64,000 nt of DNA from Notolepis coatsorum (GCA_963971535.1 OZ020589.1:80979184-81043183), one strand, 5' to 3'; positions 35,357 to 47,123 are shown, counted from the first letter of the stretch. Notes: generated by a model from the sequence alone, not told the origin. Numbers and translations: made by a program.

Positions 35357-36295
35357 CACTTAGATCGCCATGGTTAAATTCATAATTTACAATCCCTAGC
35401 CAGCTCTATTTGTCTATGGAGAAGTTCCCCTTCTTTGCAGGGCTATAACCTTTTAAATTCTATTGCTAAATTGACATTATTATGGCCCATTCAATGTCCT
35501 ATATCCATTGTTCAGGGTGTAGCAACAATATACTTTTTCATTCACATATTCATACTAAAATATGGTCTAAAGTATAAGTATGTTTTTATCGTTTTCTGCA
35601 GCTTTCTCCAGAACTTGATTTATAGCCCCAAATGCATTATATTGATGATCAAATACAGTTTGGTAGCGATCGGTGCCAGATGAAAAATGTCAACTGGAGG
35701 TACTTCTAGAAGTTACTACGTATCATCTGATATTGACCGGATGGGCGAGGGGGCGTTTATAATTCCGTGGGCAACGTTATACCATTCATCTAGTGTGGGT
35801 CATATTATCATCAGATCAGTTAGTATAGAAGACGTTAGAAAATAACGTTGAAACTCCTCGCGCCGTTGGACGATCAGCTTGGAGTAGACAGTTTTCGATT
35901 ATGGGATGTTGATCCTGATGAACCATTTCCAGGTTGTATAATACTATATACGTCCAAATAACGTTGTTTATTGAGTTAGGGCGAGCGATTGATTATCCAG
36001 TGTGTTGAGATATAGTCCTGCTAATGATCGCGAGTGCCCAGACGAAATATGGATGAGCACTTCCTGTTTGACGAGTCACTCACTGTTGGCGATCTGCCGA
36101 TCGGCCACCAGATGGCGCTCTTGAACCGCTAGAGAGTTGAGTGGAGCTCAGCTGTACATCTCAGGTCCCCGGAGGAGAAATATGATTTCGAGCACAGATT
36201 TTTGAAATATTGATATCAAAGACGAGTTACGGCGTCTTCGGCAGAATGAGCATGGCTAGGAAAGACGTCCAAAGGCGTTTTCGGCGATTAAAGTG
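35357..36295 (-). mobile_element. piggyBac-type non-autonomous element (TTAA MITE), copy 3
   Basis: TTAA at 35353-35356 and 36296-36299 flank 939 bp. The left end CACTTAGATCGCCATGG and the reverse-complemented right end CACTTTAATCGCCG are inverted repeats. The interior is the reverse complement of 4229-5165, for example the phrase around CGCCATCTGGTGGC at 4411 and its counterpart near 36105. It inserted beside, or within, an ATT array. Confidence 0.85.
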
Positions 36296-36533
36296 TTAAG
36301 TTATTCTTGTGCCATTGAGATTTGTCAGAGAGATTGTAGGCATAAAGCATGTTGATTGAGTAACTGTTATATAAAATAATATAAATAATAATTGTCTGGA
36401 AACCGTGGTCTGCAGTCTGAAGAAAGAGCGGGTTGCCAGATGGGATTAACAATTTCCCAACCGCGCCCAATGTAATCAAAGGAACGCCACATGGGGGCAG
36501 ACTCTCAAATTTGGCAACACTGACTAACAGCTG

Positions 36534-36564
36534 CGTTGCATTGTGGGGGATCCCCACAATGCAT
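36534..36564. promoter_or_regulatory. 27-bp palindrome with paired CCCACAATGCA motifs
   Basis: TGCATTGTGGGG and its reverse complement CCCCACAATGCA are separated by three bases. CCCACAATGCA resembles the core of the vertebrate ZNF143/Staf binding site, which is common at promoters. Downstream lie two candidate leader exons with splice donors, so a promoter role is plausible but inferred. Confidence 0.35.
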
Positions 36565-36599
36565 TGATGTTTTTGAAAATGTGAATTGACGCGCGCGGC

Positions 36600-37010
36600 A
36601 GAGCCAGACCAGTACGATCACTGTTGCAGTTCTTCTCATCTCAGGTAATTTATGGAACAGATATTTTAGATTATTTATAAGTAATACCGCTAATATAAAT
36701 GAGTGCTGTTTAGTCTGTGTTTCAGTGACTACTGTAACGTAGCTCGATATTATGATACCATTTACCAACCGTCGTTATTTTCTTTCATCTTAGAGTATAC
36801 GACCAACTGCTGTTGCCTCTTCTCATCTCAGGTATGCAACACATATATGTTTATTATTTATAAGTAATGCATGCCGCTGATGTAAATGAGTGCTGTTTAG
36901 TCTGTGTTTCAGTGACTACTGTAACGTAGCTCGATATTATGAAACTGGTGGGGGATCTTACCACCATTACCAACCATCGTTGTTTTCTTTCATCTAACAT
37001 TACAGTATAA
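36600..37010 (+). repeat. 187-bp tandem duplication including candidate leader exon
   Basis: The phrase TCTTCTCATCTCAGGTA occurs at 36631 and again at 36818, followed by closely similar sequence (the ATGAGTGCTGTTTAGTCTGT block and so on), so about 187 bp is duplicated. In each unit the phrase ends in CAG|GT, a splice donor. In the second unit it is preceded by a TTTCTTTCATCTTAG acceptor, giving a 38-base exon-like block at 36794-36831. These could be alternative 5' untranslated exons. Confidence 0.45.
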
Positions 37011-37272
37011 GCTTGCATAGTGCGTAGCATAGTGGCTAAATATGCTAAATAGTTTACTCATTTATATATGTGATATCATTTGTGTTATATATAGGCCTAT
37101 GCTTATGTATGACAGTTCTTGTTTATGCTTCAGCCGTTAATTGTTTTACCCATGATCAAATAACTAATAGCAACTATTCCAGCTAAATGTGATGACAACT
37201 GGATTTGTGAAGAATAAACCTCATGGACAAGAATTCCACAAAGGAAATATACATCTCCTCACCTTCCTACAG

Positions 37273-37467
37273 ATAGTTTAGCGGATGGTTTGAGAAACTG
37301 GGCATTACATTTAGGCATTTCATTGATACCTTTCTCTGCTCTTTTGTCTATACTGAAAGTTAGGGTTAGCTCTGAACCCTGGCGGTCTGTGACAAGTGCT
37401 GGGTCTCAACAACGAGATGAAATCTCAAGACGGTCACGATCTACCGGTACTTCAAGTGGTCATGCTT
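37273..37467 (+). CDS. exon-like block, possible N-terminal exon of a transposase-like protein
   Basis: Between acceptor CCTTCCTACAG (37272) and the strong donor GTAAGTG (37468) a frame encodes SLADGLRNWALHLGISLIPF, SALLSILK and then a Ser/Arg-rich run. A short helix of the form LRxWAxxxxISxxxxxxLLxIL is a pattern I associate with the N-terminal exon of the fish transposase-like family also seen at 24319-25778. The block follows candidate leader exons. The next exon is not evident; a gypsy-type element begins 215 bases downstream. Confidence 0.4.
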
Positions 37468-37681
37468 GTAAGTGATGTATAAAATGTTTTATTGTGTGTG
37501 TGTGACTGTGTATATATATACTTTTAAATCTGGGACATACTTTAATTTCAACAGCTGGAAAGAGTCATCCTGTAAATGCCTTCATATACTGAATGTTGAA
37601 TGTCCTTACTTTGAGCTCTTCTGCAAAGACTTCTTACAAATCAAGAAGTGATGATGGATGCTACAGTATATTGTATGTAGA
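37468..37681. other. possible intron start, left flank of the LTR element
   Basis: Non-coding. It ends with GCTACAGTATATTGTATGTAG, a phrase found again at 42074-42094, which marks the gypsy insertion site within a duplicated segment. Confidence 0.4.
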
Positions 37682-37921
37682 TATTACGTAACCATTGACT
37701 ACAGGAAGGCTCGTTATCTGGTCATTGTTACATAATAAAGAGACGGCAGCCAAAGTATCTAAATAAAGAATATTTAATTTATAATTATCATGGTTTTGTA
37801 ATCAAAATGAACATCAAATAATAAACATACAAACACAGAACTATACAGACAGGATCAGCACCAGACGGAAGGGATGACAGACTACTTATACACAAGGGAA
37901 TGACGAGACAACACACACCTG
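37682..37921 (-). mobile_element. truncated 3' LTR of a Ty3/gypsy-type element
   Basis: About 240 bp nearly identical to 41455-41696, the outer part of the right LTR. It stops at CACACCTGGG, where the right LTR continues GTAATGG, and is replaced there by the composite repeat beginning GGGCCCCGTTCCCC. Since the element is on the minus strand, this is its 3' LTR and the missing part is the internal-side portion. Confidence 0.8.
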
Positions 37922-38957
37922 GGCCCCGTTCCCCGTACCTGGATAACTGAGTTAGCCGGATAATTTCCAGTCTAGTCAGACTTAAGCCGGACCTTTCCAT
38001 TCCCCGACGCTCGATTGTCCAAATCACCATGACAACAGATCAAAAAGTTTGAGCCTGGTCGAGAGCAGGGTTAACTTCAGCTAGCCGGATGAACCATGGC
38101 CACGCCCCCGCAAATAAATGACAGCTCGCTTCCTGAAATGATTCTCACAGTCTAGAGATCCCATTTATACCATTCTGAATTATGTTTCTGTGCTTCGTTT
38201 TCCTAGAGGGGGCTTTTGAAATGTATAATAATAGAACTAAATGCTGATAATAAATCATATTGAGCCTATAGATTTACTTTGTCCTAAATAAAATAATGCA
38301 CGTCATATACGGCGCTCGGAGTCGCGATACACGCTGCATGTGGTTATATTAATAACGGCGCATTGCAAATGTGAATCCCGCGGGGATATTTTTAATGAAT
38401 GAAGCCATTTGGCTCTGATTAGTTTCATATATTCTCCGCTGTAGATTTGCTTAACGGAGCCCCCGGATTGTGTTTCATTCAAGCGTCTATGCGTGGATTG
38501 TGGTTTTTGTGTGATATTGTAACTGGGATTAAAATGTCTGATGAGATGCGCTGTTTGACGGATTTGAAAAATGTAATGAGCCGTTGACGTCACATTAATG
38601 CATTTGAGAATAAAGAGATAAAACTTCATTCAAAAGAAAAAATATTCTAAACACGGGTCTCTCGTCCATTAATGGATAAACAATGAGTATATCCCGTCTG
38701 GCACAGTGGCGCACCGGTAGTGCGCAATCCTGGCAACCGGGCGACCGGTGTTTGAAACCCTGTGTTTCCAATACATTTTTTTGGAATATAATATTAATGA
38801 TTATACGCAAAAGTAGCCTAGTTTTAAGTTAAAATATTATAAATCTACATGCATTGAGGATGTCATTCTTTATATAGCTCTCAACGTGCACCAAATTGAA
38901 TTATTCCTACATTGCAAAAAGAAGGAAAAGACTAGGAGAAGTGGGATTCGAACCCTC
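37921..38957 (+). mobile_element. composite repeat with tRNA-like boxes, copy 1
   Basis: About 1.04 kb shared with 62644-63666. It starts GGGCCCCGTTCCCCGTACC, contains a TGACGTCA motif at 38585-38592, and a tRNA-like segment at 38692-38760 with A-box-like TGGCGCACCGGTAG and B-box-like GTTTGAAACCC. The end joins gypsy integrase sequence at about 38957. It replaces the rest of the gypsy 3' LTR and the end of pol, so it marks an insertion with deletion or a recombination joint. The class is unknown: a DNA transposon carrying a SINE, or a large SINE-like composite. Confidence 0.6.
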
Positions 38958-40030
38958 TCAAAGGGTTCCCCCACTGCCGGGATAGGATAGAGCGGCGCCG
39001 GTGGAATGACGTCATTGGGTTTCCCCACTATTTGACACGTAGAACACCCCCTGCAGTGCTGCGCCACATCCCGTTTTAACCCTGACCAAAAAAAATGACG
39101 CAGCACCCGATCAAATGTCTTGTTGACCCCCAAATGCCCTGCGAGCCTATGATCGTGAGCCAAACAAAGGATATCATGACGGTACTTAAACGGAACCACA
39201 ACTTGCGTCACCACATTCCAATCATTCCCCAATGACGCATCCGGATCAGGGGACCATTTACGCAGCAACACCCCGTCTCCCAGGACATAACAGCTTTTAA
39301 GGCCCTTACTCTCTCCTTCCCCCACAGCGGACGCAAAAAGCCCCGACAGGCTTGAATCCCTACCCTGTTGTGCGATAAGTTCCTCACGAGCGAAAGAGAA
39401 CCCAGCCGCGCTACTGGCAACTTCAGCCGAGGAAATAGTGGGCAGCAACGAACCGGCTGAAACAGAAGAAACAACATCATCAGACTCAAGTTGGTCAACT
39501 GTAGGGGCAAGCTGAGACAATAACAACGAGCCAGGCCGCCCCTGGAGCGCCCCCTCCCTCTCAGGCTTCTCGCCGTCAGCCGCTACTATGGTATCGAACA
39601 AGTCCACATCGCCCTCTTCCTCGGCCCGAGCTCTAACAACCATGGCTCGCGTCACCGCACATGAAGAGAACACCCTCGGATACGCCTCTGCCAGGGTGTC
39701 TACAGCACCAGACTGTGCTGGCACACAAGTCACATCTGCCTTCACGAGGACCCTGCCCCCTGCCAAATCGTTCCCGAGGATTAGTGACACCCCCGCAACC
39801 GGGAAACAACTTTCTACCCCAATGACGACCGGGCCCGACACCAACTCAGATGTCAGGTGGACAATGTGAAGTGGGACTTTCATCACATGCATCCCAAAAG
39901 ACCTAACTGTTATCCCAGCATCCACCTCTGAACTACTGTCGAAGGGCAAGACATCCCCCCGAATAAATGACTGGGATGCAGCTGTGTCCCTTAATATGGT
40001 CACAGGAACCCTCACCCCATCCCTAGCCAA
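38958..40030 (-). pseudogene. gypsy-type pol remnant: protease followed by integrase zinc finger
   Basis: The minus-strand frame encodes a retropepsin-like domain with TILRDTAASQSFI (usual D-T/S-G is altered to DTAA) and LILGNDLAGG. About 200 residues of acidic linker follow, and then an integrase HHCC zinc finger: AHDHRLAGHLGVNKTFDRVL, then WSGLKRDVAQHCRGCSTCQ. No reverse transcriptase or RNase H lies between the two, and the frame ends at the junction with the composite repeat after PIPAVGEPFERV. Protease then integrase is the order of Gmr1-like Ty3/gypsy elements (PR-IN-RT); alternatively RT/RH were deleted. The altered protease motif and missing catalytic integrase core mean it is inactive. 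Confidence 0.8.
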
Positions 40031-40841
40031 GGATACAAAACCCCGCTGATAAACGGTAGGTAAGCTTTAATATCCTCCCCCCTTTTGTCGTACTCAACCG
40101 ATGTGCGTGTGGGTGCCATCACCAACGAAATCTGCTTACTGGGGCGAGTAAGGGCAAAACAATTTTCCTTTATATGGCCTCTTTTCCTGCAGTTAAAGCA
40201 CTCGCGTGTTTCAGATCTCGCGCCCCGCTCAACCGCCTCGCCCCCACTGATACCACCAGTGCCCACAGTCTTGTCGCCGAAACCCCACCTCGGCCTACTC
40301 TCCACATTGCATACAGGGTAACCTGGCCTGTCAAAGAGTGTCTTGTGCGTCAGCAACAACTCGTCCGCCAGGCTCGCAGCCACCGAACACTCAGTCACCT
40401 TAAGCTCATTCATGTACATAGCAACATTATCGGGCAAACAATACGATTTGAACTCCTCAAGGAGCACAAGCTCCCGCATCTTAAGCAGGGTGTCCACCTT
40501 CTCCGACGCGCACCACCGGTCAAACAACAGCTCTTTCTCATATACAAACTCCACATAAGTGCCGCCTCCGCATGTTTTAGCTGTTCAAACTTAAGTTCTA
40601 ACTCCAACTTTCGCAGCCCCAGAGAGCCATCAGAGGCTTGGTCTAACTCCTCATCGGCATCGTCATCCAACACCTCTTTGGTGGTCAGAGCCTCTACCAA
40701 TATCCCCCGCTGCTGTGCCTTCCTACCCGGGGCCAGCTTAACCCCATAATGCTCTGCTATCCCCGCCAGCTCATCTTTCGTGCACACGCCTAACAACCCC
40801 ACTGTCGGCCTACGCACAAAGTCTGCCACTGCCACTGGCAT
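40012..40841 (-). pseudogene. gypsy-type gag with frameshift
   Basis: ATG at 40841 on the minus strand begins a gag-like protein with an N-terminal LLGVCTKDELAGIAEHYGV block and an acidic segment. A frameshift near 40560 separates this from the second part, which begins EFVYEKELLFDRW, continues with LLEEFKSYCLPDNVAMYMNE, and has a zinc knuckle CFNCRKRGHIKENC (C-x2-C-x4-H-x4-C). The second part then overlaps the pol frame at 40012-40030. Gag would package element RNA into cytoplasmic particles; the knuckle binds nucleic acid. The first part is duplicated at 44470-44934, including the same frameshift. Confidence 0.8.
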
Positions 40842-41454
40842 TTTTGAACAGGGGAGGAACAGGGGAGGAGAAGGAGAGAGATATCTATAACCACCATATA
40901 TAAAAAACGAAACAATCAACCCATAAAGAAAAAAATAAAAATAAAAAACGGCTTCACCCTATGTGTCTGTATAGTCCTGGTCCCTACCTACTTCGGCCAC
41001 CGCTCCACTACCAAAACACTGGTACTGTATAAGAAATATAAGCAAGCACTGGCATGACCGCCTAACGCCTCCACACCTAGAGATATTCGCAAATCAACCA
41101 CTGTCATGTGTAAAAATAAAATAAAAAAAAAACCCATCACAAAACGTTCTCAACCCTCACTATAGCACCCCTATATAAGTAAACACTATACACACGCCGG
41201 CCTAGGAGGAGCCTGACAGGGTCCTTCTAATACCCCGGCCGCATGTGGTGTGTCCCCAGGCGATGGAAGGCACCATATATAAAATGGTCCGACTGCCCTA
41301 GCTGGTTAAGAACGCTCCCTATTGGAGAAGTATTTGCCAAGGGGGTCTAAAACATGGGTCACACACACGACAATGTCAACCATACCTCACAGTGTGGATC
41401 AAGCCCAGCGGCCACCACCAAATGCTTGCTCCGAGTCGTTTGGCCGAGCCCCGA
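40842..41454 (-). other. 5' leader of the gypsy-type element
   Basis: Non-coding sequence between the gag start and the 5' LTR. Next to the LTR (minus strand) is TCGGGGCTCGGCCAAACG, in the position of a tRNA primer-binding site and similar in layout to proline-type primer sites; the assignment is tentative. Confidence 0.45.
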
Positions 41455-41825
41455 TATTACGTAACCATTGACTACAGGAAGTCTCGTTATCTGGTCAGTG
41501 TTACATAATAAAGAGACGGCAGCCAAAGTATCTAAATAAAGAATATTTAATTTATAATTACCATGGTTTTGTAATCAAAATGAACATCAAATAATAAACA
41601 GACAAACACAGAACTATACAGACAGGATCAGCACCAGACGGAAGGGATGACAGACTACTTATACACAAGGGGATGACGAGACAACACACACCTGGGGTAA
41701 TGGTAATTGGGTACACCTGGGGGGAAAACAATAGGGACTACACACCATGACAGAGGACTACATCTAGACATGACGACTCACATTAGGAGCGCCTGATCAG
41801 GGCACAAACATACCCCCACATAACA
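41455..41825 (-). mobile_element. 5' LTR of the gypsy-type element
   Basis: About 371 bp. On the minus strand it starts TGTTATGTGGGGGTATG and ends GTTACGTAATA. Its outer portion matches 37682-37921 with a few substitutions. The flanks GTAG on both sides (37677-37680 and 41826-41829) could be the 4-bp target-site duplication. A short T-rich/ATTTATTT region carries possible poly(A) signals on the minus strand. Confidence 0.8.
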
Positions 41826-42170
41826 GTAGAGGACGGTGCATGTGGACTAAATTATAGGTCCTAGATATGCAAAATAATATAAAGAATCACTGGCCTAGAC
41901 TATATCTACTAACGTATTCTCGCTCTCTCTCTCTAGGTTCATGGCCACTAATGACTTGATGCTAGAGCTTCAGAAGGACAGTATGCTAGATGAGGAAGGT
42001 CTTGGCCATGCTGCGATGGCTCCTAGAGGCCAAGAACGGAGAGGTCCAGAACCTGGCTGTCAAATGGTTTGGAATGCTACAGTATATTGTATGTAGATGT
42101 GCATGTGGACTAAATTAGAGGTCCTAGATATGCAAAATAATATTGAGAATCACTGGCCTAGACTATATCC
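41826..42170 (+). repeat. duplicated segment around an exon-like block
   Basis: The phrase GTGCATGTGGACTAAATTA and the following 60 bases (to CCTAGACTATAT) occur at 41838-41914 and again at 42098-42168. Likewise TACAGTATATTGTATGTAG occurs at 37662-37680 and 42076-42094. So a tandem duplication of about 260 bp existed before the gypsy element inserted into its left half. Confidence 0.7.
41941..42096 (+). CDS. 51-codon frame after a candidate splice acceptor
   Basis: A CTCTCTCTCTCTAG acceptor-like tract ends at 41936 and is followed by ATG at 41941. The frame MATNDLMLELQKDSML... is Leu/Asp/Glu-rich, and its TAG at 42094-42096 falls within the duplicated GTATGTAG phrase. I recognise no family. 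It could be a terminal exon of the gene-like structure starting at 36.5 kb, or chance. Confidence 0.2.
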   Translation: MATNDLMLELQKDSMLDEEGLGHAAMAPRGQERRGPEPGCQMVWNATVYCM

Positions 42171-42179
42171 GTATTACCC

Positions 42180-43071
42180 ATCACACTCACCATCAATGAC
42201 TCCACCATCACCCCCTAGTCCGCAACCTCGGTGTCATCCTCGACCCCACCCTCTCATTTGACCCCCATGTCCGCTCCATTGTCAAAACTTCATATTTTCA
42301 CCTCCGCAACATTGCCAAAATCCGTCACTGCCTCTCCCCCCCTGCTGCTGAATCCCTCATACACGCCTTCATCTCCTCCCGCCTGGACTACTGTCACTCC
42401 CTCCTCACTGGCATCACCTCCCGCTCCCTCCATAAACTGCTAACACCCCGTCCCGCGAACACATCACTCCTGTCCTCCACTCCCTCCACTGGCTCCCGAT
42501 CAAGGAACGCATTAACTTCAAAACACTACTCCTCACCTTCAAATCCCTCCATAGCCTGGCCCCCCCTACCTGACTGACCTCCTTCTCCCCTACCGCCCCA
42601 CCCGTTCCCTCCGGTCCTCTTCCACTCTTTCCCTCACTGTCCCGTCATCCAAACTCAAACGTTTTGGTGACCGGGCATTCTCACAAGCTGCACCCAGACT
42701 CTGGAACTCCCTCCCTCAGACCATAAGAGACTCTCCCTCACTCTCCACCTTCAAATCCAGACTCAAAACCGACCTGTTCTCCCAAGCATTCAACCTTCCT
42801 TACCCATAACCACCCTCCTCCAACTCGCCACCATTTCCCCCTGCCCCACGTTCTCTCCTCCTGCCCCCCCCACCCCCCTTGGTTTTCCCTTACTCTCCTC
42901 CCAACTGTCTCCCCTACTCACTCCCGTATTTGTTATCCGTTACTCGTGGTTTTATGTTCCTGTGTATTTCTTATTGTCCTCCGTTTACCTGTGATTCTAT
43001 GTTTATTTGTTTCTTTTTTGCCTATTGTCAGCGACTTAGGGTCTTTGAAAAGCGCTATACAAAATAAATTA
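42180..43071 (+). pseudogene. L2-type LINE C-terminal part, frameshifted
   Basis: At 42215-42430 the plus strand encodes VRNLGVILDPTLSFDPHVRS, RNIAKIRHCLSPPAAESLIH and FISSRLDYCHSLLTGI, blocks found after the RT core of L2/CR1-type LINEs. Further blocks appear in other frames: the HSLHWLPIKERINFKTLLLT region at about 42480-42540 and the SQAAPRLWNSLP-like region at about 42685-42720. Several indels have therefore occurred. The 3' part has the phrase AAAGCGCTATACAAAATAAA, typical of such LINE tails, followed by ATT repeats. Confidence 0.85.
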
Positions 43072-44469
<1,398 letters not shown>

Positions 44470-44934
44470 ATGCTCATTCATGTACATAGCAACATTATTG
44501 GGCAAACAATACGATTTGAACTCCTCAAGGAGCACAAGCTCCCGCATCTTAAGCAGGGTGTCCACCTTCTCCGACGCGCACCACCGGTCAAACAACAGCT
44601 CTTTCTCATATACAAACTCCACATAAGTGCCGCCTCCGCATGCTTTAGCTGTTCAAACTTAAGTTCTAACTCCAACTTTCGCAGCCCCAGAGAGCCATCA
44701 GAGGCTTGGTCTAACTCCTCATCGGCATCGTCATCCAACACCTCTTTGGTGGTCAGAGCCTCTACCAATATCCCCCGCTGCTGTGCCTTCCTACCCGGGG
44801 CCAGCTTAACCCCATAATGCTCTGCTATCCCCGCCAGCTCATCTTTCGTGCACACGCCTAACAACCCCACTGTCGGCCTACGCACAAAGTCTGCCACTGC
44901 CACTGGCATTTTTGAACAGGGGAGGAACAGGGGA
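44470..44934 (-). pseudogene. second copy of the gypsy-type gag N-terminal region
   Basis: About 460 bp nearly identical to 40404-40866, covering ATG (44909) through the acidic region and the same frameshift near 44630. Substitutions are few (for example ATTATTGGG against ATTATCGGG). The copy is isolated, with no LTR, leader or zinc knuckle attached, so it reflects a local segmental copy and not an independent retrotransposition. Its ends are abrupt at 44470 and 44934. Confidence 0.85.
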
Positions 44935-45029
44935 GAAAGAAAGAAAAGAAAAGAAAAGTCCCCTATAGGGGGACCTTAAGGCTTAACAGAAATGTTCTGT
45001 TCCATTCTTATTTAAATTTTTTCTTTTAG

Positions 45030-45166
45030 GGTCCGTGAGACGCAATGAGAGCAGTAAAAGTGCATCTGATGCAGACATAGACAAATGCATCAAAAGGTGG
45101 CTGCAGCTTGCATCAGACAGAGATGGAGGAAGGAGAGAGCGGGCCTTGAGACAAGATCATTCTTAG
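45030..45166 (+). CDS. exon-like block with a WLQLASDRDGG motif
   Basis: After a TTTTTTCTTTTAG acceptor (45029) a frame encodes SVRRNESSKSASDADIDKCI, then KRWLQLASDRDGGRRERALR and QDHS, ending at TAG 45164-45166. That stop overlaps a possible donor (TTAGTAAGTTG). A short basic-acidic helix KRWLQLASDRDGG is a pattern I have the impression of from uncharacterised fish proteins near transposase-like genes. It could be an exon of the gene-like structure beginning at 36.5 kb. Function unknown. Confidence 0.3.
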
Positions 45167-45948
45167 TAAGTTGTAGTCTGTCACATATACTTACTGAATG
45201 TTGAAGTCATTGAAACTACAGGACATTTACTTTGTGCATGACACAAATAATCTTTCCAATAATTGTTTACAGACAGATTATTTCACTTATAATAGCCTAC
45301 ACTATCACAATTTATTGATTTATCACGGTGAAGACTGTATTGAAAAATCCACCCTGGTGACACCAGTGTACCGCCCATCTGTCTGTTCATCTAACTCAGT
45401 GGTTCTCAAACTTTTTACACCAAGTACCACCTGAGAACGTAGCTGGCTCTCCAAGTACCACCATATGACCGACATTAAAATACAGTCTATTCAGCTATGC
45501 ACAGTTCACGCAGGAGGCAAATGTATTCCTAATACCATTATTTTGTTACAAAGACTTAATTTCCTGCATTCTGGTGCAGGAATGTTTGAATTTTTACCAT
45601 TTAAATTCCAGTGTTTGTGATGGGCATCACAAAGTATTGTATATATTTTTTTTAAATAAACATATTCAATTCATTTTTCGAATTGTAACCCTTTAAATGC
45701 CAGTTTGTGTGATGGCATCACAAATTATTGTTAAAAAAACACACAAAGTAAAATATTTTCAATATATCAAATGCAAAGTAAATTTTTCTGGGGGGGATTA
45801 TTACATGCTAGGCATGTGTCAATGATTAGCAACACAGATTTTGATGCATTTTTTGTAATGTCAGATTTAACAACAACCCTTTTCAGAAAAGTGGGAGTAT
45901 TTCATTTTGTATCTGACATTACAAAAAAAATCTAAAAATTTTTATTAG

Positions 45949-46864
45949 GGATGTCCCGATCCGATCACGTGATCGAGATCGGGGCAGATCACGTGATTTT
46001 CCAAAGATCGGGATCGGCAAAAAAAAATTTATCAGGATTTTTTTATTATTTTTTTTATTCAACAAACATGACCATGTTCACGTATTAAACTCATACTGAG
46101 GCCTTAGTTTTGGTTTTAAATTGCATATCATCATTCATTTATTTATTGTCACACATAGCAGAATCATTTTGCCAAAACGAACCAATAGTATCCAGCTGCA
46201 GAACGCCAGACCAGCCACACTCTCAGACCCAAACGCATTTCCTTTGATTTAATTATACATTTTACATTTACATTACATTTACATTTAGTCATTTAGCTGA
46301 CGCTTTTATCCAAAGCGACTTACAAGTTCTGTACGACAAGCCATCAGGAAGGGCACAACTCTATCAGCTGAGCAACAATGTTCATCAAAGTGTTGAGTGC
46401 TACAGTGTAGGTTAGTTTATTAGGACAAGTGCATGACAGTACGGTTAGTTAGGGTTAGATTTTTTTTTTTTTTTTTTTTTTTTAATTCAGATAATGGTTG
46501 AAGAAGTGCGTCTTTAGTCGACGGCGAAAGATTGGACGTGATTCGGCTGTCCTAACTGGGGTGGGTAGTTCATTCCACCATTGTGGAATGAACATACATC
46601 ATACATACATACATACATACATACACCATACATCAAATGATTTATGTCAAGGATTGCAATGCCTCGCTTGAATGAAGTTAACTTTTCACCTGGATAACGT
46701 CAACATTCAGGGTGAATGTAATGTGAGAAATTGGGATACAAAAATGTAAATAACAAATTTAATTTTTTTTTTTTATCGGATCGGGAAAGATCGGTATCGG
46801 TAGATACTCAAAATCACATGATCGGATCGGATCGGGAGCAAAAAAATGTGATCGGGACATCCCT
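45949..46864. mobile_element. hAT-like MITE nested in the hAT
   Basis: Termini TAGGGATGTCCCGATC and GATCGGGACATCCCTA are perfect inverted repeats of 16 bases, with more imperfect GATCGG/CCGATC phrases inside. The bases immediately outside (ATTTTTAT on the left, ATAAAAAT on the right) are also reverse complements. So either the inverted repeat is longer, or the target site was palindromic and no simple direct TSD can be read. It contains an L2 tail. Confidence 0.8.
46259..46590 (-). mobile_element. L2 LINE 3' end, innermost of the nest
   Basis: Reverse complement of the 3' 330 bp of the L2 at 17100-18901, including the tail phrase TTACATTTAGTCATTTAGC and the end of ORF2 (a block equivalent to the region around the WWNELP codons, near 46560-46590). 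A T-run at 46460-46484 corresponds to the A-rich part near 18680-18720. It is 5'-truncated. Confidence 0.85.
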
Positions 46865-47123
46865 AATAAAAATGGTTATGATCAGGGCTGAAGTTGAATA
46901 AAAGATGTATGACTGTTTACTGCATTACTCTCTGTCACAGTGATCTCCTGGTTGTTCCCCACTTAGGTTATCTAACTATTGCGCCGCCGCAACTAGAAAC
47001 ACTGGCCTGCTTCTAAGTTCAGTGGCCTGGCTGCAAAGTATTATAATATATATATATTTTTTAAGTACCACCAAGTACTACTAGTGGTACGCGTACCACA
47101 GTTTGAGAACCATTGATCTAACT

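Larger units (their letters stand above)
45397..47115. mobile_element. hAT element, non-autonomous, outermost of a nest
   Basis: CAGTGGTTCTCAAACTTTTT at the left and AGTTTGAGAACCATTG at the right are inverted termini. The 8-bp repeat ATCTAACT at 45389-45396 and 47116-47123 is a perfect target-site duplication. The interior lacks a transposase and contains another hAT-like element (45949-46864). Confidence 0.9.

Noticed and set aside
38692-38760. Functional tRNA gene
   Set aside because: A and B boxes are present but there is no proper acceptor stem, and the segment recurs inside a repeat at 63429.
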